Source: Phyto melanocephala
Taxonomy: Eukaryota; Arthropoda; Insecta; Diptera; Rhinophoridae
Direction of reading: 5' to 3'
DNA: 64,000 nt
Assembly: GCA_941918925.1 (NCBI GenBank)
Contig: OW799234.1
Location: 12,429,001-12,493,000, forward strand
Both the position numbers and the translations under genes were made by a program. Under the pieces are notes generated by a model. The model did not search any database. It was not told the DNA's origin and saw nothing but the letters and a program-made list of their open reading frames with translations. Below are positions 1 through 12,627 of the stretch, piece by piece (position 1 is the stretch's first letter; each line of letters begins with the position of its first letter).

Positions 1-2195
1 GACTTAATGCATACCAACACAACACGTCATTATATAGAAGACAAATTAAGAAAATAAACTCAAGTTGTGCATTGTTTATGAGCCAGAAAAAAAAATACAA
101 AGAACAACTGCATAAAACAAAACAAGAAAATAAAAAAAAAACACTTTTAATATTACAAACGTCAAGAGTAAATAAATTCAAACCTAAATTTAAACTAAAT
201 AAAACAACCAGACAGCCAACAACAGAGTGTGTATGGCAGCAATTCTTATTATTTTGTGGGGGGAAATTAAACAAGCCCTGCTATATTACGAGCAAAATAA
301 CAAAAAATGACGAGTATTAAACTTTGTACAAATCAATTAAAAGCTATTGGAGCAGCTTATTCTGCATGAAGGCATTTTAGACTTTAATTAGAAATAAATT
401 AAATGTAAAAAAGTTTTAAGCAAAGTTTTTTCTTTTAATTAAACATAAAAATGTTGTTTTAAGAAAATAAAAAAAAAAATTGCTTAAACGATATATATAA
501 AATGAAGTGGTAGACTTTTTTAATATACAAACAAATATATATTACGCCATGTTAATGCACTATGGCAACACCTGGTTTGAAAATTTAACAAACTTAAACT
601 ATATCCTTACCACTTACTGAGTTTCATTAAAGTCGTGCTAATAGTTTGCAAGATATTAATAATTTAAGAATTTTATTTTAATTTTGTTCAAGGGTGCGTA
701 TGATTAATATTAATTCACAGGTTATGTACGAAATTTAACTGTAACATTCTTATTTCTCAACATACTTTCAAAATTTCAAAAGCTTATAATAAACAAGACT
801 TTAGGCTGTATTCAAATACAAGCAAACTAGGTGTAGGTATAATTATTATGTTTTTATTTTAGCTTGAAATGAATAGTGATTGAAAATATTTTGCCCTTCA
901 CTGCTAGTAACATTCATTCGGGTATGAATGTAAAATTGTATAACATTTTTTGTGTGTTGACAAAACATCGAAGCTTTTGTTTGCTGTGCAAAATTGTGAA
1001 AAATTTATTTAAATTTTAAATCAAGCTAAAATGTGTTGAATATGAACAACAAACCAAGTTTTAGTTTAGTTTTTCTATTCACCCATTCATTCACTTACAC
1101 TTATTTGTTCTGTAACTGAGTTCTTGCTGTTGTTGTTGTTGCACAACTGTTTAAGTGTGTATGTGTGAATATTTATTTGAGTGTAAGTGTATGTAGGTTA
1201 CTTCAATTTTGATGCAAATTTTTGTTTAAGTATGTGTGCTCAAAGATTCTTTTATATGTAAATATGTAGTAGATGATGATAACAAAGTGTGTGTGTGTCT
1301 GTGTTTGTAACTGAGAAAAAATGGCAAACAAACAAAAAAATATTTCAATGTACACATTTCTATTTGTATGTTAGTGTAAATTGTATGTGTATAATTTAAA
1401 ATACGTACATATGAACAAACAGAAAAACGTGATCTCAATGAAAGATGTCAGATTTGTCATCATGTTTATAAACTAACAGAATAAATATAAAATTAAAACT
1501 TACACACACACATATAAAATTAAAAAAAAGGTTACAAGTACATGCACAGAACAAAAGTTTTATATATTTTTTGCTTCTTTCGTTCTTGTGCTGTAATAAA
1601 AATTGAAAAAAAAAATATGGAAATAATATATTTAAAACAAAGTTTATGTTGAATAATGAAAAGGATATACAGTGTGGAAGTTTTGTTTTGCATTAAAAAA
1701 ATGGCAAGAAGAAAAGAATTTAAAAGTATATAAGCAGAATTGAAATTCAAATTGTTTTTACTTGTTTAAAATAAACAAAAAGAAAGTATCAAGTACAACA
1801 AATTAAGAGCGAGCCCTAAAACTAGGCAGTGATTTTTGTTTATTTTTATTTTGTAGAAAATAAAAACTGGTCTAAAAAGTGATAAAATTATGATGAATTT
1901 ATCTTTATGACGTTATAATTTATACACAAAAACTTGGTCATAATTAAGGCGGCTTAAGTAATAAGAAATAAAAACAATGAGGAACAAATTTATGAGGCCA
2001 AATAATACCCTGCCTTAAAAGTTTTTTTTATTAAAAATTAGCTTTGGATTTTCTTTAAACTTATCTTAATGTAAAAGCATATTATCGACTTTTCAACGCC
2101 AGATTTTCGGCCTCTAAAACAATTTGTTGTTTAGTTCATGTTAAGTTCGTACTGCTGAAAATATTGAATGTTTAGAGCAAAGTCTTAGGTTAGGA
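1..2195. other. AT-rich non-coding DNA, no gene seen
   Basis: No reading frame here has protein-like composition; the short open frames are low-complexity translations of A/T runs. There is a short (TTG)n tract near 1127-1142 and a (GT)n-rich tract near 1283-1300. Intron or intergenic DNA cannot be told apart from sequence alone. Confidence 0.6.
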
Positions 2196-2199
2196 TGAA

Positions 2200-2520
2200 G
2201 AAGAGGGGCTCTAAAAGCCCATACCCATGACAGGTATACACGTATGCCCAATTGGCATGTTGTGCGCTATATGTGGAATCGAAATTTTTCTAATAAAAAC
2301 CCTAATCCTATTTTCTGCAAACAAAATCGACAGGTTCAGGAACCCGATTCTCTCAATGTAACTCCGTATGGATCTCCAGTGCGAGTTCCTTAGGTATTTT
2401 ACGTTCGTATCCAGTCAAAATTTTCGCGTCTTATACTCCCTAACGCAGGACAATGACAAAAGTAGTGTTCCAAGGTCTCGTCCTCTTCCTCCCATGCTCT
2501 ACATGTCAGCAAAGTGTTTA
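2200..2520 (-). pseudogene. LINE ORF2 C-terminal fragment (zinc-knuckle tail)
   Basis: Read on the minus strand, about 2520 down to 2440 encodes a Cys/His-rich stretch of the form C-x-x-W-E-E-E-D-E-T-L-E-H-Y-F-C-H-C-P-A-L, closely resembling the zinc-knuckle that follows RNase H or reverse transcriptase at the C-terminus of non-LTR retrotransposon ORF2. Downstream residues (around RRENFDWI) are also LINE-like, but stops appear within about 20 codons. Only the tail remains: no reverse transcriptase or endonuclease is visible, and the upstream side abuts mariner sequence at about 2520. The clade is not resolvable, though the first Cys pair has decayed to C-x-x-W. It is a dead fragment. Confidence 0.65.
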
Positions 2521-4135
2521 CGAACTGCCATACGAACCTACCAGAAAGCGTTCTGCTCAGCTGGGCATGACTCGTACTTCACTATGTCGGATTTTCAAAA
2601 AAAAATTTACTGTTATTCCCATACAAGGTGTAGTTGTTGTAAGAATTAAAATCCGCAGATCAGGAGCAAAGTCTTAATTTTGTAGCTAAAATTGCAGCTT
2701 TATTGAAAAGCTCATTTTAATTTGAATGGCTTTGTTACGAGGATTGCCTTTTATATTTCGCGATTGGGCGACCCCAGTGCTGCAATCTGGCAACTGACAC
2801 TCCCATAGTAAAGTTTGACAGCTTTGTCAATACTCAAAAAGTACAAACGCTATTTGTCTTGTTTACAGTAACTGGAAAAATTACAGTCGGCTAAAAAAAA
2901 TTTAATTAAATAAAATATTTTCGTGCGAATATTTTTTACAAGTTTCGATGTAAATTGAAGCGTTAACAGTGCATTGATGAACTCAATTCGATTTTTAGCA
3001 CCGTCACAAACCAGAGTTTAGCGATGTTTTACTGAATGCAATCGCGGCCATAGTTCGCTCAACGACAAGTTTCGTTAAGGACGTTAAAAATCGCTTGTTG
3101 TTTGAACATTGCATGCTGCGCGAGAAATAATACCGCAAGATTGTCATGTTACTTATAGTGAGATTGAGACAACCTTAAATATTAGTGGGATCAGCATACA
3201 TTCAATATTGCAAGAACATTTTAGCGGTAAAAACGATTTTTGTTTTGGTTTGGATCCCTCATAATGTGACAGTCACAGAAATAGGCTCACGTCATATGGT
3301 CGTAAGAAATGCTTAAAAAATACGATCGCGTTGCTTCAAAATATATGCGTAACATCATTTCAGGTGACGAATTGTGGATCTACGTGTATGAGACCGAAAA
3401 TAAACATCAGTTGACTAAATGGGTCATCTAAGATGAGCAAAACCCAACAAAAATCATTCAAAATGCGTTTTGGAAGTACCTCTATCGGAATGAAAAAAAC
3501 GCTTAGAAAATTGGCTCACACGTATGCAAAAGTGTACTGATATTCATGGAGAGTATACGGAAAAGCAATACAGCCATTTTAATATTTTTATTTTCTTAAT
3601 TCGTTGTCTTTAATTACGAAATATTAAAGTCAATCCTCGTTGTGAACAGAACTTTAGAATCTGGGATTCTAAAAATCCAACAGCCATTCATTAACGCCAA
3701 TTTCACCCCATTAGGTTCTGTTATCGTAAATAGAGAGTGGTATAGGATTAGAATAGAACATTTTTTACGCCATGATCTTGAAAAGAGACCTCAGATGAGC
3801 TTTTAGCAGTATGGAGCCACTGCTCGTTTTGTCTGAGACACAATGGCAGATTTTCGGAGAGCAAATAACTTCCAAAAATTCGGAAATTAATTGGTCGCGC
3901 TTTTGCCGGATTTGTTTGCATATTTCTATTTTCTTTGGGGATTTTTAAAGGAATGATTATATGTGAACAAGCCTGAGACAAGTCTTAAACTCAAGGACAA
4001 AACTGTTGCAGAAATTCGAGCACTACAGCCACAAGCTTTTAAAGAAGTTATGGAAAATATTCTTAAACGAGTCCAACATTGCGAAGCTGAAAACGGTGGG
4101 CTTTTATGTGACTTTATTTTCCATAATAAGTGAAA
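2520..4135 (+). pseudogene. DD41D-like mariner transposase, split by a second mariner
   Basis: Two blocks on the plus strand are halves of one transposase. Block one (2520-2737) encodes the second helix-turn-helix (LGMTRTSLCRI, then FPYKV), the ELKSADQEQ linker and the start of the catalytic core (KAHFNLNGFV). Block two (3640-4135) resumes with EQNFRIWDSKNP, passes a degraded catalytic region (a YGAT remnant where QDGAT is expected; YFLWGFLKE) and ends with the family tail (ALQPQAFKEVMENILKR, CEAENGG, FIFH). The chain AHFNLNGFV/EQNFRIW joins at exactly the point where the 902-bp DD34D mariner sits. The N-terminal domain is missing, several frameshifts and stops are present, and the 5' side runs into a LINE tail. 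Assignment to the DD41D lineage is by similarity to the better copy at 19.8-20.8 kb. Confidence 0.75.
2738..3639 (+). mobile_element. DD34D mariner, internally deleted, nested
   Basis: The ends are imperfect inverted repeats starting CGAGGATTG: left at 2738-2763, right as its reverse complement ending at 3639. The left flank is TA; the right flank is TT, so the duplication has probably mutated. Plus-strand coding relics include HVTYSEIETTLNISGISIHS (about 3140-3200), LKKYDR, SGDELWIYVYE (about 3360-3395), NPTKII, and the C-terminal WLTRMQKC-DIHGEY tail (about 3510-3560), all typical of DD34D mariners. The middle and third catalytic parts are lost by internal deletion between about 3480 and 3510, so the element is about 0.9 kb rather than the usual 1.3 kb. 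Several frameshifts separate the motifs. It is inserted inside the DD41D transposase gene. Confidence 0.85.
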
Positions 4136-4139
4136 AAAA

Positions 4140-5890
4140 CCTTCCATTATATAATCTAAAGAAGGAAAAATATATAAACGAAAATATTTTTAGATTCTTA
4201 AGTCCCATGTTTTTTAAAGCCCCATATAAAAAGGGCATCACTTTCAATTCCTATAAAAAGCAATATCTGGAAAAGCAAAGCTGCTTCGAAAATATATAAA
4301 GTAATAAGCTGTTACTGTTTGCCAGTGTCATTTCTGGCCAAACTGAATCAGCTGGCACTTTCAATTCCTCTCTCTCCGTTACACTTTTTCACAACTTTCC
4401 CTTTTAACTAAACTCAAGTCGTTGTTATCGTCTGTGAACAAAATGATGATAAAAAAGTTTGTATTTCTATTATTTAACATCACAAACAATGTCGCTTATT
4501 CCCCATCAGACATGATAATACCCACAATTAGTTGTATATATATCTTAAATAAATAAAGAAACAGAGCTTATGACAAACGTAAAAATGCCATAATCCATTA
4601 ACATTAATGTTTGAACAAATTTCTTTTTTTTTTCTTTTTCTTTAGACTTCCTCTACTCTTGCACACATCCTTTATAGACATTTTTGTAAGAGTTTGTGGG
4701 CATAATCACGGCATTTACATTTACGTAATTACCCTTTACACTTTGAGAGCTTACGTGCATGCACTCTAGTGCATCCCAAAAGTATGCTTTATTATTTATA
4801 ATTTTTTTTTATTTAAACCGCTTTCTAGTATGCTGCGTACGTATACAACGTATACAGTTTATTTTCTTAGATTTTCTTTAGCAGATAATATTATTCACTT
4901 TAACAAGAATTTCGTTTTATTTTCTGGGTTTTGCATTTAAATAAAAATGCCAGTTTTTATCTTGATGTTTTTTTTTTTTTTTTTTTTTTTTGAGAAAATA
5001 AAATGAAAATGCGTCAAAAGTTATCTTTCATAATTTTTTTTTTCTTACAGCGGTTGAAAGAAATGTTTACCAACAACCAGTTTAAATAAGTATGACCTTA
5101 TTTTTAATTATTTTTTTTTTTCATTTTCCTCTTGTATCCTAGTCTGAGAGGAGTTGGAACATAAAGTTTAGAAAAAGTTGAAACAAAAAAATAAAAATAA
5201 AAGAAAGTAGAGTTAAAAGTTTATTGAGAAAAATAATAAAAACGAAACAAAAACTGTGAAAAGTAGGCAACGTTATGTTTAAATTTAGATTAGCCTGAAT
5301 GTAGGCTATAGAAAATATTCATATTTTGTTTGCCTGAAGAGTTTTTTTTAATATCAAAAGCTCTTTTTTTTAGCAAGTTAAAGCAAACAAACATATTAAA
5401 TGTTTTAATTTTGCTTTTTTAATTGTTCGAAATTTTTTGAAAACATTTATTTTACAACAACAACAAATATTTGTAAGATAATCCTTAATGTAGGCTACAT
5501 ATATTGTTTTTTTTATTGTTCGTTTAGAAAATAAAGAAACAAACAGCTAAAATGGCTTTAGTAAACAAAACCTTTTTGTTTAAAATCGTCTGTGAAAAAT
5601 TATTTCATTTAAAAAAATATTAAAGGTATTCAAGGTATTTTGTTACTCTTGCGAAAGTGCTTAAATTTACTTATACTAACGTGAGCAATAAGCGAAAAAA
5701 TATTTAACTAGTAACGATTGCTGCTGTCTTTGTTCGGGTACTTTAACCATTGACGACTTAAGCGCACATCTTTGGCAAAAAAAAGTACACATTGTGTGAA
5801 GCTCACTATTTATGCACTAAGTTAGCAGGAGTCCAAGAGCAAATGTTAAAGCAAAACTCCAATTTACATAATTGGTGTTGTGTTTGAAAA
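4140..5890. other. AT-rich non-coding DNA, no gene seen
   Basis: Long T and A runs (for example 4968-4991) and no protein-like frame. The words TAGGC and GCCTA recur between 5250 and 5500. Nothing else is recognisable. Confidence 0.55.
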
Positions 5891-5892
5891 CA

Positions 5893-6366
5893 ACTAGGCG
5901 GGATGCCACGCCCTATTGAAGAATAAGTATTAGATATTATATATCACGAAAGTTAATGCAGCTAGAGTCTTAAAATTAAGTACGGTAAACTTTGACATCC
6001 ACACGAACATTTGGGTAAAAAATGGGCAGACTTGAAATAGTAGGCGTGGCCACATGAATTAAATACTAAAATTCGTATATTTGGAAAACGATATCGATTA
6101 GAGTAGTAAAATTTTTCAAGAACAACTTTGACACACAAATGAATATTTAGGCAAGAAATAGGTGCATTGTCAATAGTGGGCGTGGCACCCACCATATGAA
6201 TTAAATACTAAAATTCGTATATTTGGAAAACGTTATCGATTAGAGTAGTAAAATTTTGCAAGAGCAAGTTTGATATTCGAATAAACATTTATGGAAAAAA
6301 TGGGTGCATGCCATATGAATTACATACTTAAATTTGGGGTGACGAAGCACACCGGGTATTAGCTAG
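5893..6366 (+). mobile_element. Helitron, 5'-truncated
   Basis: The 3' end reads GAAGCACACCGGGTATTAG then CTAG at 6363-6366 and is followed by T, the Helitron CTRR|T signature. Internally there are tandem monomers of 142 bp (ATTCG anchor at 6071 and 6213) carrying GGGCGTGGC and CGATATCGATTAGAG words, shared with the copies at 15.0 and 23.7 kb. The 5' TC end and the roughly 190 bp that follow it in those copies are missing here; sequence starts at the GGGATGCCACGCCC block. Non-autonomous: no Rep/helicase coding. Open frames across it on the minus strand are translations of the monomer. Confidence 0.8.
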
Positions 6367-7735
6367 TGTAAAATATAGGAAACATTCATATTTTTTTTTT
6401 TTTTAATTGTTAATTGCTTTTACAAGAGATTCGTTTAGCTTTATAAAAACAGCTGAAATGTTTTTTTCTTTAACACATACAATTTCTTTTGCCCTACACA
6501 CGTCATAAATTTTGATTTAAATTGTTACAAAAAAACCTAACAACTTTTTTTTGGTTTGCAACAGCATGCAACAATTTTGATCAAAAATCCTTTAGATAGC
6601 CTGTCAGTTAGGCTGTAAATTTTAATTATATTTTGTAGCCTGCAAACAATATTTGCACATAAACAAAATAAACCAAAATGCATCATAAGATTTAATTACA
6701 GATTTCACTTTCGAACTGTAAATCTAAAGACTGTAATTTGTGTGTAACTTTGTAATTTGTAAATAAATTCCATTAAATTGAAGATAAATGAAAAGCATAT
6801 GCTTAGGGGTTACTTAAACTCTTAACAAATAAACTTTAATGTCGTTATCTACTGGTCAATGCTTAGTTGGCTTCAAATGAATTGTAATGAGGTATATGTA
6901 AATGAGAAGCAAAAACCTGACAGTAAAACATTTTGAAAGCCAATTGCAGAAAGTGAGTTTATTATACTTTAGTTGCAAAATTTTTTTTATTTGGCAATTT
7001 AGGCCTAAAAGTAGGCAGTTGTAAAAGTTAAAAATAAAAAAAATTCAGTTCATATAAACTCGATAAAATATTATGTTAAAAAATATTTATTTTTCTCCCA
7101 AATATATATTTTTTTCTTAATGTAGAAAAATTAAAAACTTAATTAAACGTTTTGCATGTTTTTACTCACAACGTTTTTAATTAGTATTTTTAAATCATTT
7201 TCAAATATCTGATATTTGAGAAACAACTTAATGGCAAGTCTTTTTCAATTTATTTGCTACAACTTTTAATGCTTAGAACTTTGAAAATACTAATGCGAAG
7301 GTGTGAAATTTATTATTCTGTAACTTGAACCATGACAAGTCTTTTAAGACTTCGTACTTGTTTCATGTTTAAAAAAGGGGACAAACATATTTTACTAAAT
7401 ACACGGATTTACAATTAGTGCTTACAATCTTTAATTTGTTTTTTTTTATTGTCTTTCGAGCTGCGTAGCTAAATCCTAACAATTTGTGTGTTTCTGAAAG
7501 TCAATTTAATTTGCTCCCATATGAATGTTTTGACTACTTTTTATGTTTTTGCTTTAAGTTGCAAAAATTGTTAAGTTGGCAACATAAAACGTACATATAT
7601 TCACACCTATACATATACACACATTTGTACATATGTGTGACACAATCCCAACACATGTTCATTTGCAAAAACTAATTTCTAACTACAAACCCAAGCGACG
7701 TTTAGCACAAATAAAATCGAAACGAAAAAGAAAAT
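6367..7735. other. AT-rich non-coding DNA, no gene seen
   Basis: Contains poly(T) tracts and scattered GCCTG/TAGGC words around 6590-6650 and 6990-7015; no protein-like frame on either strand. Confidence 0.55.
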
Positions 7736-7737
7736 AA

Positions 7738-7815
7738 TACATACACACGTACATGCATACATACATACATACATACATACATACATACATACACACATAC
7801 ATGCATACATACATA
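7738..7815. repeat. (ACAT)n microsatellite
   Basis: A near-perfect run of CATA/ACAT tetramers with a few ACAC and ATGC interruptions. The minus-strand frames of repeating MYVC residues across it are artefacts of the repeat. Confidence 0.95.
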
Positions 7816-8862
7816 TGTACATAGTAAATCTGAGAAACATGGTACATGGTAGAGTGGATACCACTATAATATAAACATGTGTTTTGTCCACATGGGAACC
7901 AAAAAAATTTATGTTTCTGCAAAGACCACTTCACAACTTCTGTTGCATACTTTAAGGCGATTATACATTTTTAAGCCAACGTTTGGTTATCGTATGGAAA
8001 AATAAAAAAAACTACTTAATGTATAACAAATGTGTTCCTCGAATGGTCATTTGGTTATTGAATAGACTTTAGCATATATAAAAATTAAAGCATACTTGTG
8101 GGCTGTTTAGCCCATTAATATGGTCAGTAAATGTTAATTATTCAATATTAGGTGTTGGAAATATCTATGATTTCAGTTTGCGGTGTGAAAGAATAAATAA
8201 ATTAGAGTACTTGAGATTAAAAAGGAATGAAAGAAAATGGAGCATACTTTAAGGCCACATATATATTAATAATATCTTCAACATTTCCTAAAATAATAGA
8301 AAATGCTTTTTAGGCTAATTTGTTGGCTATAAAAGTATTAGGGTAATCATGGAGTCAGGAGTCAGGCGGTTAGAATATTTTTCATGCAAGCAATAAACTT
8401 AAATGCAGAAAGAGTTACAAGCTGGCGGAATTGCAAAATGTTTAAGTTATATTTTTCTGACATTCATGGCGATTTAAAACAAAAGGACGATCCAATTAGA
8501 CCCTTTTTTGATAAAAAAAAAAAAAACTTCTGCTAATAGAATTGAGTATCGGAATTGGTATAATGATCCGAAAGAACAATTTTTGCCATTTAATACTTTA
8601 AATATAATTCAATTTAAATTTTAGCCGCAATTATGATATAGGGTTGCCACTCGAAGGGCCTAATTTGTAGTCCATATTCCCTGTATTGCTATCGGTATGT
8701 AGCGAAATACACAAGTAATGTTGACTACCAAGTCTTTAAATGTAGTTGGCCTATCAATAAAGACTTTAGACTTAGCAAAATTCAAGTAGAAAGGCAGCAA
8801 CACGAATCTAGCTGTTCAAAAAACTGATTTATTAACAGCGCCGTCTTAATGACACCGACATC
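7816..8862. other. AT-rich non-coding DNA with a repeated 14-mer
   Basis: No gene recognised. The exact 14-mer GCATACTTTAAGGC occurs at 7945 and again at 8242; its reverse complement occurs at 11829 and 22287. Confidence 0.5.
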
Positions 8863-8864
8863 AT

Positions 8865-8996
8865 AGTCTTAAATTCGACATGAGAGCGAGAATCTGTCAC
8901 CCGAAATTCTCGACGAAGTGATGAAAAATGCCATAAAACGAACCTGTATAACAATCAATAGTGACGGCGCCCATTTGGCCGATATCATCTTCTCGA
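8865..8996 (+). pseudogene. Mariner transposase C-terminal fragment
   Basis: One open frame reads IRHESENLSPEILDEVMKNA, then IKR and GAHLADIIFST and a TGA stop. This is the stereotyped C-terminal tail of DD41D-like mariner transposases (an EI-LSPEIL-VM-NA-KR segment, then a G-H-L-DIIF end), comparable to the tails at 4000-4130 and 51830-51919. The DDE core is not recognisable upstream, so only about 40 residues survive. Confidence 0.6.
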
Positions 8997-8999
8997 CTT

Positions 9000-10490
9000 G
9001 ACCAATAAAATTCTTAAGGTTCAAATAAACATAATCAAAAAACAAAATCGAAATTTTTAATTTAAAAAATGAGAGCCAAATAACATCGGATGAAATCTTT
9101 TGGCCTAACCTGTATGATGGCAAGGCAAGGCATTATGTCTTGTTTGAAATGCGGCCGGCTAAAACGTTATCGTTACCAGTGAGCCTAAACTATCAATTGT
9201 TTTGCTCACCGGAAAGGTGTTTAATTGCTTACTCTCTAGTAATTAACTTCTGTGACTAAACCAGCAGCTATGGACGACTTGAATGCGCAATAACACAATA
9301 TCCCCTTCCATTTATTACTGTTTACTATTCGTCGTAATAAGATTTGAAAATATACAATTGTGACTAGTTTTTTTTCATAATTTAATTGAAATACTTATTT
9401 TGAGCAGTAACTTATCTTAAAATTGACGCATTTAATTAGCAATTTTTCCCTACATATACTCTTCTAAGGCACCCATCTACTTAGCAGTAACCCCTTTCTT
9501 TATAATGTCCTCAAACAATACAGTATATGCTTTTAGTTATTTTTAAATATTTCTAACAATACTAGGACAAAAATTTATGTAAAAACTTTAGTCTTTTATA
9601 ATACCATTTATACACTTTCCTTATGTAGATTTTGCAGTACACTTTAGCACACAATTTTTATGACCACCTTGACCTTCTGCTAATAGTTTAGTACCTATGA
9701 GTACACTACTAAAAGTAGACTATAATATTTTTAGTTTTAAGTTTATTTCTTTATATTCTGTTTTTTTCATTTTTCATTTTTGCCTTTGCTGCTTCAACAT
9801 TTTTATATATATTCAAACACTTTAGGGTTTGTTCTTAAAACAACTTTAAGTAAAATAAAAAAAAAATTAAAATTTATAAAAAGCCTACAAGAAGAAAAAA
9901 AAATTACTAGACTTTTGACATAAAAAATTTACAATACTAGTAGTTTTACTACAACAACTGCGACAACAACTAGCAACACTACAAGTTAACAATATACACA
10001 CACTTAAGTCATAGAGGAAAAGCTTAAAAAAACACACACGACATCAGGAAAGCCTATATGTATGCTACTATTTACTAAGCATGTATGAGTGAGTGTTTCC
10101 CTTAGAATTGTAGCCACGAAAGTGGTAGTTTCCTCTTAAAAGCGTTTTTAAATATGGTTAGAATATTTCGTTTTTATTTCAAATTATATTTATGTGTGTG
10201 GGAAGAAGAAGAATATCTTGAATAAAATTAGTAATAAAAAAATGTTATCATATACTTTTCGGCTTCAAATACAAATATTCTTTAAACAACATTTAATCAT
10301 ATGTGTGTTATTTATTAAAAGTTTTGCGTTTTAAGATTTTAATCTTGAAACGAAAAAAAAATATATATACAAAAAATTTTGCATATCTTTAGGCTTAATT
10401 TATGGAGTTCAAAAATATTATCAAAAATGGATGACAGCATTTTATAAAAAAAGAAAAAAAAATTAAATAATAGAACTACTAGTCAAAAAT
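9000..10490. other. Non-coding DNA, no gene seen
   Basis: A moderately GC-richer patch at 9120-9300 is not recognisable; the rest is A/T-rich with many CTAGTA and ACTAGT words. No protein-like frame. Confidence 0.5.
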
Positions 10491-10499
10491 ATTGAAGTT

Positions 10500-11345
10500 T
10501 CTAGTTTAAATCAGTGCTAGTTAAATTCTAGTTCAGTTCTAGTTCTAGTGCTTTACTTCTATTGGATTCTAGTTCATTTCTAGTCCAGTTCTAATTCAGC
10601 AGTAATTAAGTTTTAATTCATTTTTAGTGCCATTTCAGTTTAGTTAAGTGCTACTTCAGTAAAATTCCAGTGCAATTTAGTTCTAGTTCAAATAAGTTTA
10701 TGTTTAATTAAGTTTAAGTTTAATAAAGTTCAAGTTTAATTAAGTTCAAGTTTATTTAAGTTCAAGTTTAATTAAATTCAAAATTAATTAAGTTTAAGTT
10801 TAATAAAGTTCAAGTTTGATTAAGCTCAAGTTTAATTAAGCTCAAGTTTAATTGATTTAAAGTTTAATAAAGATCAAGTTTAATTGAGTTCAAGTTTAAT
10901 TAAGTTTAAGTTTAATTAAGTTCAAGTTTAATTAAGTTTAAGTTTAATTAAATTTAATATTAATTAAGTTCAACTTTAAATTAATTCAAGTTTAATTAAG
11001 TTCAAGTTTAATTAAGTTCAAGTTTAATTAAATTCAAGTTTAATTAAGTTCAAGTTTAATTAAGTTCATGTTTAATTAAGTTCAAGTTTAAAGTTTAAGT
11101 TGAATTTTAAATTCAAGTTTAATTAAGTTCAAGTTTAAATTAGTTCAAGTTTAATTAAGTTCAAGTTTATTCAAGTTCAAGTTTTATTAAGTTCAAGTTT
11201 CATTAAGTTCAAGTTTAATTAAATTCAAGTTTAATTAAGTTCAAGTATAAATTAATTCACATTTAATTAAGTTTAGGTTTAATTATATTAAACTTTAATC
11301 AATGTTTAGTCTAATTAGGTTCAATTTAGTTATAGCTCAGTTAAG
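10500..11345. repeat. Tandem array, 16-bp AATTAAGTTCAAGTTT unit
   Basis: From about 10690 to 11290 the sequence is a tandem array of a 16-bp unit (TTAATTAAGTTCAAGT) with point variants such as GTTTAAG and one-base indels. Its upstream shoulder (10500-10680) is a looser array of CTAGTTCAGTT words, from which the 16-mer may have evolved. No coding potential. Confidence 0.9.
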
Positions 11346-12620
11346 TTATGTTAATCTATAAACTCTTTACTAAAGAAAAAAATATATTTGTAAAACTACT
11401 CCTTAAAGTAGGCAATATATTAATTTAATAATTTTATCATAAAGTTAGGCAATGTTTTTTTTTTTTTTAATATATTTATATGAAAACGTGAAGGTTAATT
11501 TTTAAGCACATTGCGTGCACAAACAAGTGTGAATATGACATTAATAAGGTTCATACGAATAGGGAGTACAAAAGGATAAACTTTGTATTTAGTTGAGTTA
11601 TTAATAAGTTATGAGTGCCTAAAGTGGCTAATAATACATACCTTAAACTAATTAGTAAACAAAACGGAAATGTTTTGATATCATTAAACAATTATTTGAC
11701 AAAATTTTATAATTTTATTAATTAAAACTTAAAATTGATATAAAAAAAAAAGATTACACAGAGAAAGACACTTCTTCTCTCCAATTTATAACCAAGATGT
11801 AGCTGCTGCTTTAACTGCCAAAGCTGATGCCTTAAAGTATGCTTTAGTTTGTGTATGCATTTAAAACCCTGCATTAAATATATTTCAAAATTCAGAGTAA
11901 AAGCAACAACAAAATTAATAAAATAAGATAAAAAAAATTTCAACCTAAAACTTTTTTTAACGCCTTTGATTGCACCAATACTTGTTTAAGTCAATATTAA
12001 GTGAAAATTTTCCAGCTCAAAGAAAGTGAAAGCAATAGGAGAGCACAACACTAAACTTTCTTATTGATGATTTCATTACCATGGTTTGCTCAGTTTTACT
12101 GACAACGTCCTTCTAGCGCATCATTACACTGCCAAAGCATTATTTGTTTTTGGCAAAAAAAAAAATGCCAAAAAGTTTACTTTTTTGTTGGTAAAAACAA
12201 AATCTCCAACAACCTTTAACAGCAAGGACACTACTGTCTATTTGACTTATTCCTTTCAGTGTTGTCTTTCACTCTTCTTTGCCATAAATTGCTTAAAAAA
12301 GTCAACACAAAAGAAAATGAAAACTTGCTTACTGACATTGTGTTAAGCTGTCGGTTTGCCTGTTAAATTTAGAATAATAATTTTTTAAGAGGAAGAAGGA
12401 AGTGCAAAAGAAATGCAAATTACTTTTAGAAATATTATAAAAATCAACCGCTACCTCAATTAAAGCCAAATTTCACTGGGGTAATAAAAAGTATTGAGAG
12501 CATATTTTAAGGCTAAAGATAAACAACTATTCCTTGTCATTTTGAAAATTTTATTATTAAAAGTTGAACCGATTTTCAAAACTTTATGCAGAAAAGGGTT
12601 ATTTGATTTAATTTTTTTTA
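11346..12620. other. AT-rich non-coding DNA, no gene seen
   Basis: Holds one copy of the GCCTTAAAGTATGC 14-mer at 11829. Short open frames at 11722-11943 and 12086-12346 lack any recognised domain or codon pattern. Confidence 0.5.
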
Positions 12621-12627
12621 ACAACTC

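Noticed and set aside
7679..7934. Cysteine/methionine/tyrosine-repeat frames
   Set aside because: Translation of the (ACAT)n microsatellite.
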